DNA from: Lachnospiraceae bacterium
Lineage (GTDB): Bacteria > Bacillota > Clostridia > Lachnospirales > Lachnospiraceae
DNA: 64,000 nucleotides
Reading direction: 5' to 3'
NCBI GenBank assembly: GCA_021772075.1
Contig: JAETNQ010000002.1
Location: 62,001 to 126,000, forward strand
Below, piece by piece: positions 17,979-28,052 of the stretch. The notes under the pieces are model-generated. The model was not told the origin of the DNA. It was given only the letters and a program-made list of their open reading frames with translations, and did not search any database. Each line of letters opens with the position of its first letter. Positions within the stretch are counted from its first letter, which is position 1. Both the position numbers and the translations under genes were made by a program.

Positions 17979-19070
17979 TTAAAAATATTTCCATTTGCTT
18001 TTTTCACTGTGAAATCTGTCTGCCGCCCGATCCTTGCATTCCAAAAGGAAATGTCCTGCATCCTTCCATGTCCACTGTCTCCTCTTCCATGAAAGAATCA
18101 ATGCCGATACCACGATCACGGAAGGGCAAAGCAAAAGCAGGATCTGCAGTACCAAAATGACGGCAAACACATCTTCCCATCCTCTGGCCACATTTTCCCA
18201 ATAAGGATACTGAATGGCCCTGGCATTCATGGAGCGCATGCCGAACTCTGAAATGACGGTCAGAAGACCCTTTAAATGAAAGCGGGCAGAATTTTCCACA
18301 ACCCACATATGGTTTTCGTCGATGCCCAGCTTTTCTTTTACGCTATTATATGCAAAATTTTTTACCGGATTCGGCATGACCACTTCATAACTGTTGATCC
18401 CCTCTGTCTTGCCGAATTCCTCCAAAGTCTCGCAGGATACATAGACCAGCGTCTTATCCAGTCCGGCCGCCTCATGGAACCGTCCCTCTTCCCTCCGGAT
18501 CACGCCCGATATATAATGCGGCGTTCCGCCGATGTTCACCGGCATACCGACTACATCATTGGAACCAAACAACTGCCATGCCGCATCCTCATCCACGATC
18601 ACTTTATCATGCATCAGGTCGTTTCCCGAAAAATAGGAACCTTTCAACAGCTGTACAGGATGGAACAGGAAAAAATCCCCTCCAATCCCCACCGCCGCCA
18701 TATCTGCCAGGGACTTCTTGCCGGATGATAAGGTAATCGTTCCTGACGCGCTATAGGCATCCGCCCACAGCCTTGCATTTTCATTGGGCGCCGTGATGGA
18801 AGACTCCAAAAGCACTTTATCCAGTTCGTGTTCGAAAGACCTGATTTTGTCCTTATCGATTTCCGTACTTTCCGTAAAAAAGCAGCTGATCTGCGCGGCA
18901 TCGTTCCCCTCCGCCCATCTCTTCGCCGCATTCTGGTCCAACAACCCGTTTTTTTTCACTGTAACAAAAACGGTCAGCCCTCCCCAGCATAAAAGGCAAA
19001 GCAGGACAGCGGCCGATAAGAATATCTGCTTCCACGAAAGACCCTTTATAAAAATTATGATTTTATTCAT
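17979..19070 (-). CDS. Stand-alone MacB-type periplasmic core protein
   Basis: A 363-residue membrane protein with one N-terminal membrane segment (about 14-38), an extracytoplasmic domain, and one C-terminal segment (about 300-325). The middle carries the MacB_PCD hallmark order: a ligand-free stretch, then LLKGSYFSGNDLMHDKVIVD, AWQLFG, VVGMPVNI and ISGVI. Unlike true MacB/FtsX permeases it has no three-helix FtsX domain and no ATPase is encoded nearby. It is placed directly after the membrane-fusion protein, so it may be its partner. Exact function unknown. Confidence 0.72.
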   Translation of the reverse strand: MNKIIIFIKGLSWKQIFLSAAVLLCLLCWGGLTVFVTVKKNGLLDQNAAKRWAEGNDAAQISCFFTESTEIDKDKIRSFEHELDKVLLESSITAPNENARLWADAYSASGTITLSSGKKSLADMAAVGIGGDFFLFHPVQLLKGSYFSGNDLMHDKVIVDEDAAWQLFGSNDVVGMPVNIGGTPHYISGVIRREEGRFHEAAGLDKTLVYVSCETLEEFGKTEGINSYEVVMPNPVKNFAYNSVKEKLGIDENHMWVVENSARFHLKGLLTVISEFGMRSMNARAIQYPYWENVARGWEDVFAVILVLQILLLLCPSVIVVSALILSWKRRQWTWKDAGHFLLECKDRAADRFHSEKSKWKYF

Positions 19071-19130
19071 CGCCTGTTTCCATCTTACCTTTCCGTCTGT
19101 CCACTGCCCCGCCTCGCCGTCGTCCGAGAA

Positions 19131-21230
19131 TTAATCCGTCAGCCGCACCTGCTTCCCTGCCTCCACCGGCTTCGTCGCCGTAGTGATCACATATTCATAA
19201 CCGTAAAGCCCTGCGGAAATCGCCGTATGCGTATCGTCCGAAGCCACCACTTCCACATCTACCCTCGTTGCAATATAACGGTTGCCGAGAGGGCTGCTCT
19301 TCGATTCCACGATCAAAATGAATTTTCCGTTATTGTCTTCCCGGATCGCGCTGTTCGGCACTACCAGCTCATAGTCGGCGCTCTTCTGCCCCACAGACAG
19401 GCTCAAAGACTGTCCCGACTGCACATCGCCCTCGATCTGGAAAGTAAGCTGTTTTTTTTGTGCCGGATCGTCCGGATCCGGTTTGATGGAAGTCAGCGTA
19501 GCCTTCACATTATCGTAATACCATGCATTCTGAAGTTCCGCAATATCCCCGACAGAAAGCTTCCGCGCCTGTTCCGTCGTTGCGGAAAAAACAAGGGTGA
19601 ATCCTTTTCCTGCTACCTGCATAACGGCAAGAGCCTCTTCCGGCTCCGTTTTTTCCCCCGCCGCCTTATTGACGCTCATCACAATCCCGTCCACCGGTGC
19701 ATCGATCGTCGCGCCCACCGATTTTTCCCTCAGTTTTTCCACTTTTTCCTGCTGAAGCTCTATCGCGTCGTTCTGGGACTCCAGATTGATCTCCGCCAGC
19801 AATTCCTTCTGGATCTCCGTCAGATCCTCCTTCGCTTTGTCCAAATTGATCTGTGCTTTCGCCTGTCTGTCCTGGGCATCCAACAGCTGGTTGGAGACGT
19901 TCGCCTTGTCTACCGCATTATTGTTGCTGTTTTCTTTGTCGGTCAGGGCTTGCTGGGCGTTGGTGACTGCAGACGTTTTATTGCTCTGTTCATTCTGTTT
20001 GTTAGCAACTTCTTTATTGGCCTCGGAAACATTGTTTTCTGCATCAATGACCGCCTGTTTAGCTTGATCCCATTCAGTTTTCTTAGCTGCAACATTTGAA
20101 TTTAATTGACCTAATTTCTCATCTCCCCCCTTACTTGTATATTGCTCTTGAAGAATAGGATATGATTGCTCATACGCCAAATATTCCTGTTTTGCCACCT
20201 CTAAAGCATCACTGGCCTTTTTATATATTTCCTGTTTTTCTTTCACACATTCTTCCTGTTTCCTAATAGCCATAAGTTGCTTTTCCGCTTCTTCAGCATC
20301 AGAGGGAGTAGGATTATCATTTTTCCATTGTTCAAAGGCTTTATTTAAATAATCTAAATTATTCTCTTCTTTTTCCAGTTCCAACTTTGCATTGTCAAAT
20401 AATGTCTGTGCCTCATCTGCATCTTTTTTCTTATTTTCCAGTTCTGATGGATAATTCTCTATTTCATTTTTCAATGATTGCATATTATTGGCTTCTGTTT
20501 GTGCAGATTCAAACTCATTTTCTTTTATTAACACATTATTTTCCGCAATCGTTACATTTTCTACTGCCTTCGCCGCATCAGCTTGGGCATCCGCTACTGC
20601 CTGTCCTGCCGCATTCGCCTCCTTCTGGGCATTGCTCACCGCATTTTTCTCATTCGTCGTATCCACGACCTGGTTTCCGATATACCCCAGTTCCTTATTG
20701 ACCGCCGCCACTTGCAGCGTCGCGGCATCGTATTCCGCCTGCGCCGCATCCACCGCCGATATGGCGCTTTGCAGCCTCTGCTGCTTCTGCGTCAGGGAAA
20801 GAGTGCGGTCGCTTTCGATATTGCTCACCGTTCCTACTTCCATGCTTTCCGTGATTACGGCAAGCTGGTAAGCGAGGATCAGGGAATTCAACTCCTTCTC
20901 CGCATCCAGCAGTTCCGTGCTTTCCATATCTTCCAGATAAAACAGCGGGTCGCCCTTTTTCACCTCATCCCCCGGCTTTACGGCCACGCTGGAAATCACC
21001 CGGCTCTCGCTGATCGATACATTATAGGGATCGGAAGCCGTTATCGTTCCCGTTCCGCGCACCTTTTCCGTAATCGTGCCGCTCTGCACATATTCCGTCG
21101 CCACCTCCGGCAGCGAATAATTCATGATCGTATTAGAAAAAAATGTCAGCACCAGCATAATAGATAAAAAAATGATCGCCGCATTTTTCACCCATTCCCT
21201 TCTCTTTGCCGGATTTGTATTTTCGTTCAT
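19131..21230 (-). CDS. Membrane-fusion (HlyD/RND-type) protein with giant coiled coil
   Basis: A 699-residue periplasmic-adaptor-type protein anchored by one N-terminal segment (about 15-35). A lipoyl-like half-motif (VAVKPGDEVKKGDPLFYLED) lies near residue 80, its partner half near residue 515 (GATIDAPVDGIVMSVNKAAGE), and a beta-barrel domain follows. Between them is a coiled coil of roughly 400 residues, much longer than in usual relatives. The central part of the coil (about 20080-20560) is distinctly AT-rich compared with both flanks. It sits between the sugar-type permeases and the MacB-type protein. In Gram-positives such proteins usually serve an ABC exporter. Confidence 0.85.
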   Translation of the reverse strand: MNENTNPAKRREWVKNAAIIFLSIMLVLTFFSNTIMNYSLPEVATEYVQSGTITEKVRGTGTITASDPYNVSISESRVISSVAVKPGDEVKKGDPLFYLEDMESTELLDAEKELNSLILAYQLAVITESMEVGTVSNIESDRTLSLTQKQQRLQSAISAVDAAQAEYDAATLQVAAVNKELGYIGNQVVDTTNEKNAVSNAQKEANAAGQAVADAQADAAKAVENVTIAENNVLIKENEFESAQTEANNMQSLKNEIENYPSELENKKKDADEAQTLFDNAKLELEKEENNLDYLNKAFEQWKNDNPTPSDAEEAEKQLMAIRKQEECVKEKQEIYKKASDALEVAKQEYLAYEQSYPILQEQYTSKGGDEKLGQLNSNVAAKKTEWDQAKQAVIDAENNVSEANKEVANKQNEQSNKTSAVTNAQQALTDKENSNNNAVDKANVSNQLLDAQDRQAKAQINLDKAKEDLTEIQKELLAEINLESQNDAIELQQEKVEKLREKSVGATIDAPVDGIVMSVNKAAGEKTEPEEALAVMQVAGKGFTLVFSATTEQARKLSVGDIAELQNAWYYDNVKATLTSIKPDPDDPAQKKQLTFQIEGDVQSGQSLSLSVGQKSADYELVVPNSAIREDNNGKFILIVESKSSPLGNRYIATRVDVEVVASDDTHTAISAGLYGYEYVITTATKPVEAGKQVRLTD

Positions 21231-21241
21231 TTCATTTCCTC

Positions 21242-22135
21242 CTATCCCTTAATTCCGCCCTGATAAGTAATTCCTTCCACCAGATAATCTTCCCCGTAAA
21301 GGAATACAAGAAGCGTAGGTATCATGTATATTGTCGCCACCGCAAATGCAAGTCCGATTTCCCCGTTTTTGATCTTGGAAAGAAAAACGGAAAGGGGATG
21401 CATCGCATCATCCGAAAGCAAGATCAGCGGCTGTTCCACCATATTCCAATAGTCGATAAAAACCAAAATCGCCACGGAGCAAAGGCAGCCTTTGCAAAGC
21501 GGCAGACAGATGCGCCGGAATATCTGCCATTCCCCGGCTCCGTCGATCTGAGCCGCCTCGATTACGGAAATGGGGATCCTGCGCATAAATTTTGTAAGCA
21601 AATATACCGCAAAGGGAGAAAATATTCCCGGCAGCCATATCGCCCATCTCGTATCCAGCAGATGAAGCCAGTTCGAAACAAGATAATTCGGAACAAGCGT
21701 CACCTGGTAAGGCATCAGCATTAAAATGATATAAGTAAAAAATATAATTTCTTTTATTCTGCCCCGGTATCTGGTAAAACCATACGAGGCAAGCACGGCG
21801 ACCATAAGCTGGAAAAATACGATCGGCCCTACCAAAATCACGGAATTCCAGAATTTGAACAAATAATCCGGGCTTTTCAGCAATACTGTAATATACTGGC
21901 TGAAAGAGACCATATCCGGAATAAATTTTAAATTGACTTTTTCCGAAATATAGGTTTTTCCGCCGGTGCTGCTGGAAGCAAATACCTGTCCGTAATTGGA
22001 AGATATTTCCGACGAAGACATAAAGGAATTGGTAACGGTAAGGATAATGGGCATCAGGAAAAGAATGGCAAAAAATGCTGCGACTCCTACGGCAGACCAT
22101 TTTTTTACAAAAATTTTCACTTTTTTCTTTTTCAT
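21242..22135 (-). CDS. Sugar-type ABC permease (MalG-like)
   Basis: A 297-residue inner-membrane permease with six membrane segments of the carbohydrate uptake (CUT) type. The EAA loop, the docking site for the ATPase, reads EAAQIDGAGEWQIFRRICLP. It overlaps the preceding permease gene by four bases (ATGA). An unusually long extracytoplasmic loop follows the first segment (about 40-75). The ATPase is not encoded in this window; CUT importers often use a shared MsmK-type ATPase. Confidence 0.9.
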   Translation of the reverse strand: MKKKKVKIFVKKWSAVGVAAFFAILFLMPIILTVTNSFMSSSEISSNYGQVFASSSTGGKTYISEKVNLKFIPDMVSFSQYITVLLKSPDYLFKFWNSVILVGPIVFFQLMVAVLASYGFTRYRGRIKEIIFFTYIILMLMPYQVTLVPNYLVSNWLHLLDTRWAIWLPGIFSPFAVYLLTKFMRRIPISVIEAAQIDGAGEWQIFRRICLPLCKGCLCSVAILVFIDYWNMVEQPLILLSDDAMHPLSVFLSKIKNGEIGLAFAVATIYMIPTLLVFLYGEDYLVEGITYQGGIKG

Positions 22136-23010
22136 CCTTCCACATCCCTTCCGAAATAATTTTCCGCCAGAAACAAGATTCCGATAATCACCACCATGAC
22201 AAGGGACATCATGATCGCTGCCGCCGACAGTCTTTGGTAATCCAGCTTGGCAAAAGTATTATTCATAAAATGCTGCATCATATATACCGTAGGATATGGG
22301 TAATCATCCGTTAAAAGATAAATTTCCCTGAACACTTTAAAGGAATTGATCAGCGACATAATCGTCACGAACAACAGCGTGGAAGAAAGATACCTGATCT
22401 TAATAAACCAGAAAATCTGCCATGGCTTGGCGCTCTCCAATATGGCCACCTCAAGAATATCCTTCGGGATACTGCTCAAAGCCGCCATAAATAATATCAT
22501 GTTATAACCGAGGTTTTTCCATAAAAACAGTACGATAATAACGATCTGCGCATGATCCGATTTCAGCCAGTCGATCTTTCCCATCCCAAACAAAGACGTA
22601 ATATCATTCACCATTCCGTTATAGTGGAACAGCACCTGCCATATCAGTACGATCGATGCGATGGGAACCATCATAGGGGTCAGGAAAAAAGTGCGGAACT
22701 GGCTTTTAAAAGGCATTTTGCTGTCCAAGAGCATGGCAAGCCCCAAGGACAGCACCACCGCCAGAGGAACCGCAATCGCAGAGAATTTCATCGTATTGGA
22801 AGCCGCCTGGCGGAAAGCCGCGTTTGTGAATACCATTTTAAAATTATCTAAAAATACAAATTGATGGCTGATGGGATTATCCACCACCGAATAAAAAATA
22901 ACGACAAAAAAGGGCAATACGAAAAACACCAGCACCCCCAGGATGCTGGGGGCTAAAAATACTGATGAAATTTTTCTCCCCCGCTTCCTTTTATCTTTAT
23001 CTCTTTTCAT
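22132..23010 (-). CDS. Sugar-type ABC permease (MalF-like)
   Basis: A 292-residue permease with six membrane segments. Its EAA loop is degenerate (EVAILESAKPWQIFWFIKIR). It begins inside the last codons of the lipoprotein gene upstream (14-base overlap) and overlaps the MalG-like gene, so the lipoprotein, MalF-like and MalG-like genes are translationally coupled and probably form one importer. Confidence 0.9.
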   Translation of the reverse strand: MKRDKDKRKRGRKISSVFLAPSILGVLVFFVLPFFVVIFYSVVDNPISHQFVFLDNFKMVFTNAAFRQAASNTMKFSAIAVPLAVVLSLGLAMLLDSKMPFKSQFRTFFLTPMMVPIASIVLIWQVLFHYNGMVNDITSLFGMGKIDWLKSDHAQIVIIVLFLWKNLGYNMILFMAALSSIPKDILEVAILESAKPWQIFWFIKIRYLSSTLLFVTIMSLINSFKVFREIYLLTDDYPYPTVYMMQHFMNNTFAKLDYQRLSAAAIMMSLVMVVIIGILFLAENYFGRDVEG

Positions 23011-25252
23011 TTAAATAAACCTGTACCCGCTCCTGGATGAGCCCTGCCGCATCTTCCGCCTTCTTTTGCCCGTCAAAATAGCTCTGCGCCTCATCGGTGA
23101 TAATACTGAGCATTTGTGAATCTATCCTGACAGCTCCCGCCGTTTCGATCATCTCGCGGATCCTGTCCACCTGCTCCTGGGAAGCCGCATAGGTCTCTAC
23201 CATCACCATCTCTTCTCCCGATCCCCCGCTTGACCAAGACCAGGTTGTTTTCGGCTTCTCTTTTTTCGTTCCGTCCGCATCCTCATAATATTCCTCAGTC
23301 ATATCCTTTTCAAACTGCTTTTCCAATGCCGACTTCATAACCGGGAACCCGGCATTGGCGGACTGGAGGTTCTCCTGGCGTTCCTTATCCAATAAAAATT
23401 TCATGAATTCCCAGACGCCTTCCTTATTTTTGGAATTCACATTCATTGCCACCGTCGTTCCATTAGGCGTGATCATCGTTCCGCTTTCCCCGGAAGTAGG
23501 ATACCCGATCATATTGACGGGTTCTCCGAAACTATGTTCATACAGCTGATATTGCTGTACGGAAGTAACGGTTTCTTTCAATAAAAGAAGTTTCCCGTTT
23601 CTTATTTTTTCTATACTGCTGGGACCGTTCTGATCGTAGGTAATATCCTGAGGAAAACGATTGGCGAATTCCAGGATCTTTATAAACTCCCCATCCTTGA
23701 AGTTGCACGTTCCGTTTTCTTCATCCACAAATTTATCGCCATCGATCGCGAGCATCATTTGCAGCGCATTATACTTCGTCGTATACTCGAACAGTTCCAC
23801 ATCCGATTCTTTGGAATCCACCAATGCCATTAAATCATCCAGCGTCCACGACGTTCCGGTTCCTACATCGGATACCTTGCCGATCATGGTATCTACGCCA
23901 AAGCATCTCATGACTGCATAAAGCTTGCCGTCCGCCTCATACGTTTTCATCGCATTTTCTATATAATCTTCCCTGTTGACATCGGCATCCTCATCCAAGT
24001 ACGGGTTCAGATCCTCCACCACGCCCATGGAAACCAATTCTTCCAGCCCCACCGGACAGTATACCATATCGATAATATCCGGCCCGTTGCCGCTGGACAT
24101 ATCCGCCGACCAGAGCGAAACCGTCGTTTCGTAATCCTTATCCCCTTCTCCATATTCCTTGATCTCTATCCGGTATTTATCGCTCTGTTGATTAAATGCA
24201 ACTACATCCGTCTTTGCAAAATAAGGAAGATAGGTCGTTCCATAAGTTAATACCGTTTTCTCCGGCACTTCCGACCTGTCCTTTTTCGTCAGAACCGTCA
24301 GCTCCGACTTCGCTTCCGCCGAACTCCAGTCCACAGAAAAGGCTATCACCCTTCCATCCGCAAGGATCGCAAAATCTCTCAGATTCCCGCTGTCGATATC
24401 GCTGTCCACCCAGTTCAGGATCTCCGTCGGCTCCTCGTCGCCCAAATTGTATGTATAAAGCTTCGTTCCCGCCGTATAAAGGATGTCCGCCGCTTCACCG
24501 CCGCTCAAATAAGTGCCGTATTCGAAGGTTACGGGGGTATCCAGCGCTTTCAAGCGCTTTCCTGCCAGATCCACTTCCTGCAATTCATAGGCTGCGCCTC
24601 CCAGAGAGGAAACGATTACTTTTTCCCCTCTGATACTGAACATGCTCCCGATATAAGTCCCGGCATCTATTTCACAATAAGGCTGTCCATCCTGTTTCAA
24701 AACATAAACGCTGTTCTGCAGACAGACATAATAATTTCCGTCCTTATCTTCCAGCAGGCTCTGCATATAAAAACTGTCATCCTTGACCATTGCTTTTCCG
24801 GTGTCGATATCCTGCAATACCGTTCCGTCCGGCGAAATCTTTCTTATCGCGACATTTTCCGCCTTGCTCTCCATTCCCCCGGTCTGGTCATATTTCACCA
24901 GCCCCAGCAGCAGATTCCCTTCCGCATCCTCTCCCATAGCGCTGATCACAGTATTTTCTTCCAGTTCTACCGGAATTTCCGCCTGGCTGCCGTCCATCTT
25001 TCTTGCAAACAGCTTTGTCTCGCCGTCCTTTCCCCCTACAAAATATACGGTTCCCTCTTCATCACACTTTGCGCTTCCGACTACATAGCCGCCTTCCCCA
25101 AGCGTTTCATGTTCCGCCACATAAATGAAATCGCCTTTTGCATTTTCTGCCGTCTCAGACGCGCTTTCTTCATTTCCCTTTCCGCCGCATCCGGCCAAAA
25201 CGAAAGTTGCTATCACCGCTGTGCCAACTGTCAGCCAGTTCCTGATCTTCAT
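22997..25252 (-). CDS. Lipoprotein: propeller-like N-terminus fused to sugar-binding-protein domain (copy 2)
   Basis: A 751-residue lipoprotein with lipobox VLAGC (Cys22). It has the same two-part layout as the other copies: about 320 N-terminal residues with repeated DxxGN/DG beta motifs (for example DEEGTVYFVGGKDG, DKDGNYYVCLQN), then a family-1 solute-binding domain (LSSGNGPDIIDMVYC-like region, NVNSKNKEGVWEFMKFLL). The second ATG (25252) was chosen over the one two codons upstream because the GGGAG site would almost touch the first. Directly coupled to the MalF-like gene, so this copy is the best candidate for the importer's binding protein. Confidence 0.87.
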   Translation of the reverse strand: MKIRNWLTVGTAVIATFVLAGCGGKGNEESASETAENAKGDFIYVAEHETLGEGGYVVGSAKCDEEGTVYFVGGKDGETKLFARKMDGSQAEIPVELEENTVISAMGEDAEGNLLLGLVKYDQTGGMESKAENVAIRKISPDGTVLQDIDTGKAMVKDDSFYMQSLLEDKDGNYYVCLQNSVYVLKQDGQPYCEIDAGTYIGSMFSIRGEKVIVSSLGGAAYELQEVDLAGKRLKALDTPVTFEYGTYLSGGEAADILYTAGTKLYTYNLGDEEPTEILNWVDSDIDSGNLRDFAILADGRVIAFSVDWSSAEAKSELTVLTKKDRSEVPEKTVLTYGTTYLPYFAKTDVVAFNQQSDKYRIEIKEYGEGDKDYETTVSLWSADMSSGNGPDIIDMVYCPVGLEELVSMGVVEDLNPYLDEDADVNREDYIENAMKTYEADGKLYAVMRCFGVDTMIGKVSDVGTGTSWTLDDLMALVDSKESDVELFEYTTKYNALQMMLAIDGDKFVDEENGTCNFKDGEFIKILEFANRFPQDITYDQNGPSSIEKIRNGKLLLLKETVTSVQQYQLYEHSFGEPVNMIGYPTSGESGTMITPNGTTVAMNVNSKNKEGVWEFMKFLLDKERQENLQSANAGFPVMKSALEKQFEKDMTEEYYEDADGTKKEKPKTTWSWSSGGSGEEMVMVETYAASQEQVDRIREMIETAGAVRIDSQMLSIITDEAQSYFDGQKKAEDAAGLIQERVQVYLNEKR

Positions 25253-25299
25253 CCGCATTCTCCCTTCTTACTTCGCCTGTGAACCTGTTCCATCTCTTT

Positions 25300-27873
25300 C
25301 TATCGGTTTTCATTCACATAAACCTGTATTCGGTTTTGAATAATGTCCGCTGTCTCCTCCGCCTTCTTCTGGCCTTCAAAATAAGCGTTAGCCTCTTCCG
25401 TAATAATTTCCATCATCTTTTCATCATACTGGTACATCTTATCGGTACCTTCGATCAGCTTTCTTACCGTTTCCACCTCGTAATCTTTCGCGGCAAATAT
25501 CCGGACGGAGAAATTGTCGTACCCCCAGCTCGTCTTTTCCGACCGTTTTTTCGTTCCGTCCACATCCTCGTAATATTCCTCGGTCATATCTTCTTCAAAC
25601 TTCTTCTCCAATGCCGATTTCATAACCGGAAAACCGTAGTCCCCTCCCCGGAAAGATCCTTCCTGCGCCTCCTTTGTAAAGCTGCGGCGGATAAACTGCC
25701 ATGCGCCGTCCTTATTGGGCGATTTCGCATTGATCCCCATGGTAGAGCCGGCATTGCAGACAAAAGAACCGTTGTCCGAACTGGTGGGATAGCCGCAGAA
25801 TGCAATCGGTTCTCCGAACATCGCCTCATACATAATATACTCCTGCATGGAACTTATGGATGTCTGAACCATCAAAAGCTTGTTCTTCTGAATCTTCTCC
25901 GGTGTAGTCAGCCCGCTCGTATCGTCTTTATAATCCGCATCAAACCGGTTGGCAAACTCCAGCGCCTTTATAAATTCCCCGTCGTTGAACCTGCATTCCC
26001 CCGTATCCCAATCCACATACCGATCCAGGTTCATAGCAACATTCATCATCAATATGCTGCTCTTCGTTGCATATTCATAAAGCTTCGTGCCTTCCGGAAG
26101 GCCGTCCACGATCTCCATCAGTTCATCCAATGTAATACTGCTGCGTTCTCCCACATTGGATACCTTTGCCAGCACCGTATTCACAAAAAATCTTGACGGC
26201 ATGGTATAAAGTTTTCCATCGATCTCATAAGCCTTTCTGACGTTTTCCAGATAATCCTCCTTGTTGATTTCGCTGTCCGCATCCATATAAGGATATAAAT
26301 CTTCTAAAATTCCTTTTGCCGCATACATCCGTATATTTGCACTGGAAAGTTCAATAATGTCCGGTCCCTTCCCGCTGATAATATCCGTATTCATCTGCTC
26401 CAGCCCGGAACCATACCCCTCAGCGCTGTCGTCCGTAATATATTCCTTTACTTCAATCCGGTATTCCTGATTTGTCTTATTAAAATCAATAATTTCTTTC
26501 CTGACATAATAGTCCAGATATAATGCGCCATATGTAAGTATCTTCTGCTCCGGCACTTCGGAACCTTTCTTTTTCGTCAGAAACACCAAGTCGGCGCTGC
26601 TCGCTCCGCTTTCAGAATCCCAAGAGGAAAGAACGGCCATCACCCGCCCGTCTTCCAATACGGCAAAAGAACGCACATCATCCCTGTCAATATCGCAATC
26701 CACCCAGTTTAATACTTTTGCCGGCGCCGCATCCCCAAAAGAATAACTGTATAAATCGTCATTCACGCAAAATACCAGATCCGAATCCACACCCGGCGCG
26801 AATGTATATCCCCCGCTTCTTCCTACCATCAGTTCTTTCACTGCTTCGCCCATCGCTTTGGCATTCACATCGACCAGATGAACCTCCATCCCTTCGTTGC
26901 CGTAATACACCGCATATACTGCTCCGTCCTTCGTGGAAAACATTTCACTGATCCAGTTCTCCGTCTCTATTTCACAAATCTCGTTTCCGTCCTTGTCAAC
27001 CACTACCACGCTCTGGTCCAGGCTCATATAGATATTTCCGTCTTTATCCGTTTCCAGACTCTGGATATAGGATTCCTGGTTTCCAAAGACTTTGCTGATA
27101 TCTGTTCTGGACAGGATGCTTCCATCCTTGGAAAATCTGCATAACTCCATGATCTGGGAGGAAGGCTCCGACCATTCACCGGCACTGGATGCCACGGCTG
27201 CGCCGGAACTGCTGATGGCATATGCATGGGAACCGCCGCCTTCATTTACAATTTCATAGGAAAGCTCTTCTTTGGAATCTCCCGCCTTCCCCGGCGCTTC
27301 CGTATCTCCCGTCTCTTCGCCGGTTTCCGGCATTTCCCCTGTTTCTGTTGTCTCACTGGCTTCGGCTTCTCCATCTGCCGGCATTTCACCCGCTTCCGCC
27401 GCTTCCCCGCCATCTTCTGCCGCTTCATCGGTTTCTGCTTCTTCCCCGGCCTCTTCTGCTTCCGTCTCTGCCCCGCCGTTTCCGTCTTCCTCATAAACAT
27501 ACGTACTCAATACGGCCAGGAAATTCCCCTCTTTATCCATGCTGATCCTTTGGATGCTGCTGTTCTCCCCAAAGTCCAGCGGCACTTTCTGAGGCTCCTC
27601 CTCGCCGTCCTTCCATACGGCAAGATATTCCTCATATTTCTGCGCCGCTTCATTATAGGAACCGGATTTGTAATAAACCGTATCCCCGTTTATAAAAACC
27701 TGGTCCACGCCTTCCTGCGCATTCAGGTTCCGGTATTCCGGCACATATACGAATTCCTTTTTCGCCGTCGTATTCTCCGCTTTCGAACCGCCGCAGCCTG
27801 CCGCCTGTATTCCCATGGCGGCCAGCAAAACCGCCAATATTGCTTTTTTCCAATTTGATTTATTCTTCATCAT
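25300..27873 (-). CDS. Lipoprotein: propeller-like N-terminus fused to sugar-binding-protein domain (copy 1)
   Basis: The longest copy at 857 residues; lipobox QAAGC (Cys27). It shares the two-part layout and the C-terminal end with the other two copies. It differs by a strongly acidic Glu/Ala/Thr-rich insertion at about residues 130-204, placed between two propeller-like units, which the other copies lack. The solute-binding half runs from about residue 480 (MNTDIISGKGPDIIELSS, then SPNKDGAWQFIRRSF). ATG at 27873 or the adjacent ATG at 27870; GGAGAGGG is upstream. First gene of the locus. Confidence 0.86.
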   Translation of the reverse strand: MMKNKSNWKKAILAVLLAAMGIQAAGCGGSKAENTTAKKEFVYVPEYRNLNAQEGVDQVFINGDTVYYKSGSYNEAAQKYEEYLAVWKDGEEEPQKVPLDFGENSSIQRISMDKEGNFLAVLSTYVYEEDGNGGAETEAEEAGEEAETDEAAEDGGEAAEAGEMPADGEAEASETTETGEMPETGEETGDTEAPGKAGDSKEELSYEIVNEGGGSHAYAISSSGAAVASSAGEWSEPSSQIMELCRFSKDGSILSRTDISKVFGNQESYIQSLETDKDGNIYMSLDQSVVVVDKDGNEICEIETENWISEMFSTKDGAVYAVYYGNEGMEVHLVDVNAKAMGEAVKELMVGRSGGYTFAPGVDSDLVFCVNDDLYSYSFGDAAPAKVLNWVDCDIDRDDVRSFAVLEDGRVMAVLSSWDSESGASSADLVFLTKKKGSEVPEQKILTYGALYLDYYVRKEIIDFNKTNQEYRIEVKEYITDDSAEGYGSGLEQMNTDIISGKGPDIIELSSANIRMYAAKGILEDLYPYMDADSEINKEDYLENVRKAYEIDGKLYTMPSRFFVNTVLAKVSNVGERSSITLDELMEIVDGLPEGTKLYEYATKSSILMMNVAMNLDRYVDWDTGECRFNDGEFIKALEFANRFDADYKDDTSGLTTPEKIQKNKLLMVQTSISSMQEYIMYEAMFGEPIAFCGYPTSSDNGSFVCNAGSTMGINAKSPNKDGAWQFIRRSFTKEAQEGSFRGGDYGFPVMKSALEKKFEEDMTEEYYEDVDGTKKRSEKTSWGYDNFSVRIFAAKDYEVETVRKLIEGTDKMYQYDEKMMEIITEEANAYFEGQKKAEETADIIQNRIQVYVNENR

Positions 27874-27969
27874 AATAAATGCCCTCTCCATAATCTGCAT
27901 ACTTTAGGACGTAGGCGCAACGGCACAACACTTAGTATCCCGCTGCGCTATAACAGCACTATATATGGA

Positions 27970-27998
27970 ATCATATCACAGTCTTACCTTCAGTACAA
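27970..27998 (-). promoter_or_regulatory. Possible promoter of the lipoprotein/permease locus
   Basis: A good -10 (TATGAT, complement of 27970-27975) with a weak -35 (TTGTAC, complement of 27993-27998) at a 17-base spacing, about 100 bases upstream of copy 1. Between it and the gene, an imperfect inverted repeat (27915-27923 with 27940-27948) lies in the leader. No other promoter is visible in 27901-28052. Confidence 0.35.
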
Positions 27999-28052
27999 TC
28001 ATACATTTCTTAATTATTTCTGAACGGGCGGCCTGTCCCGGCAAGGCTCCCC

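Noticed and set aside
27901-28052. Riboswitch in the leader of the lipoprotein locus
   Set aside because: Only a simple imperfect hairpin is seen; no known class signature.
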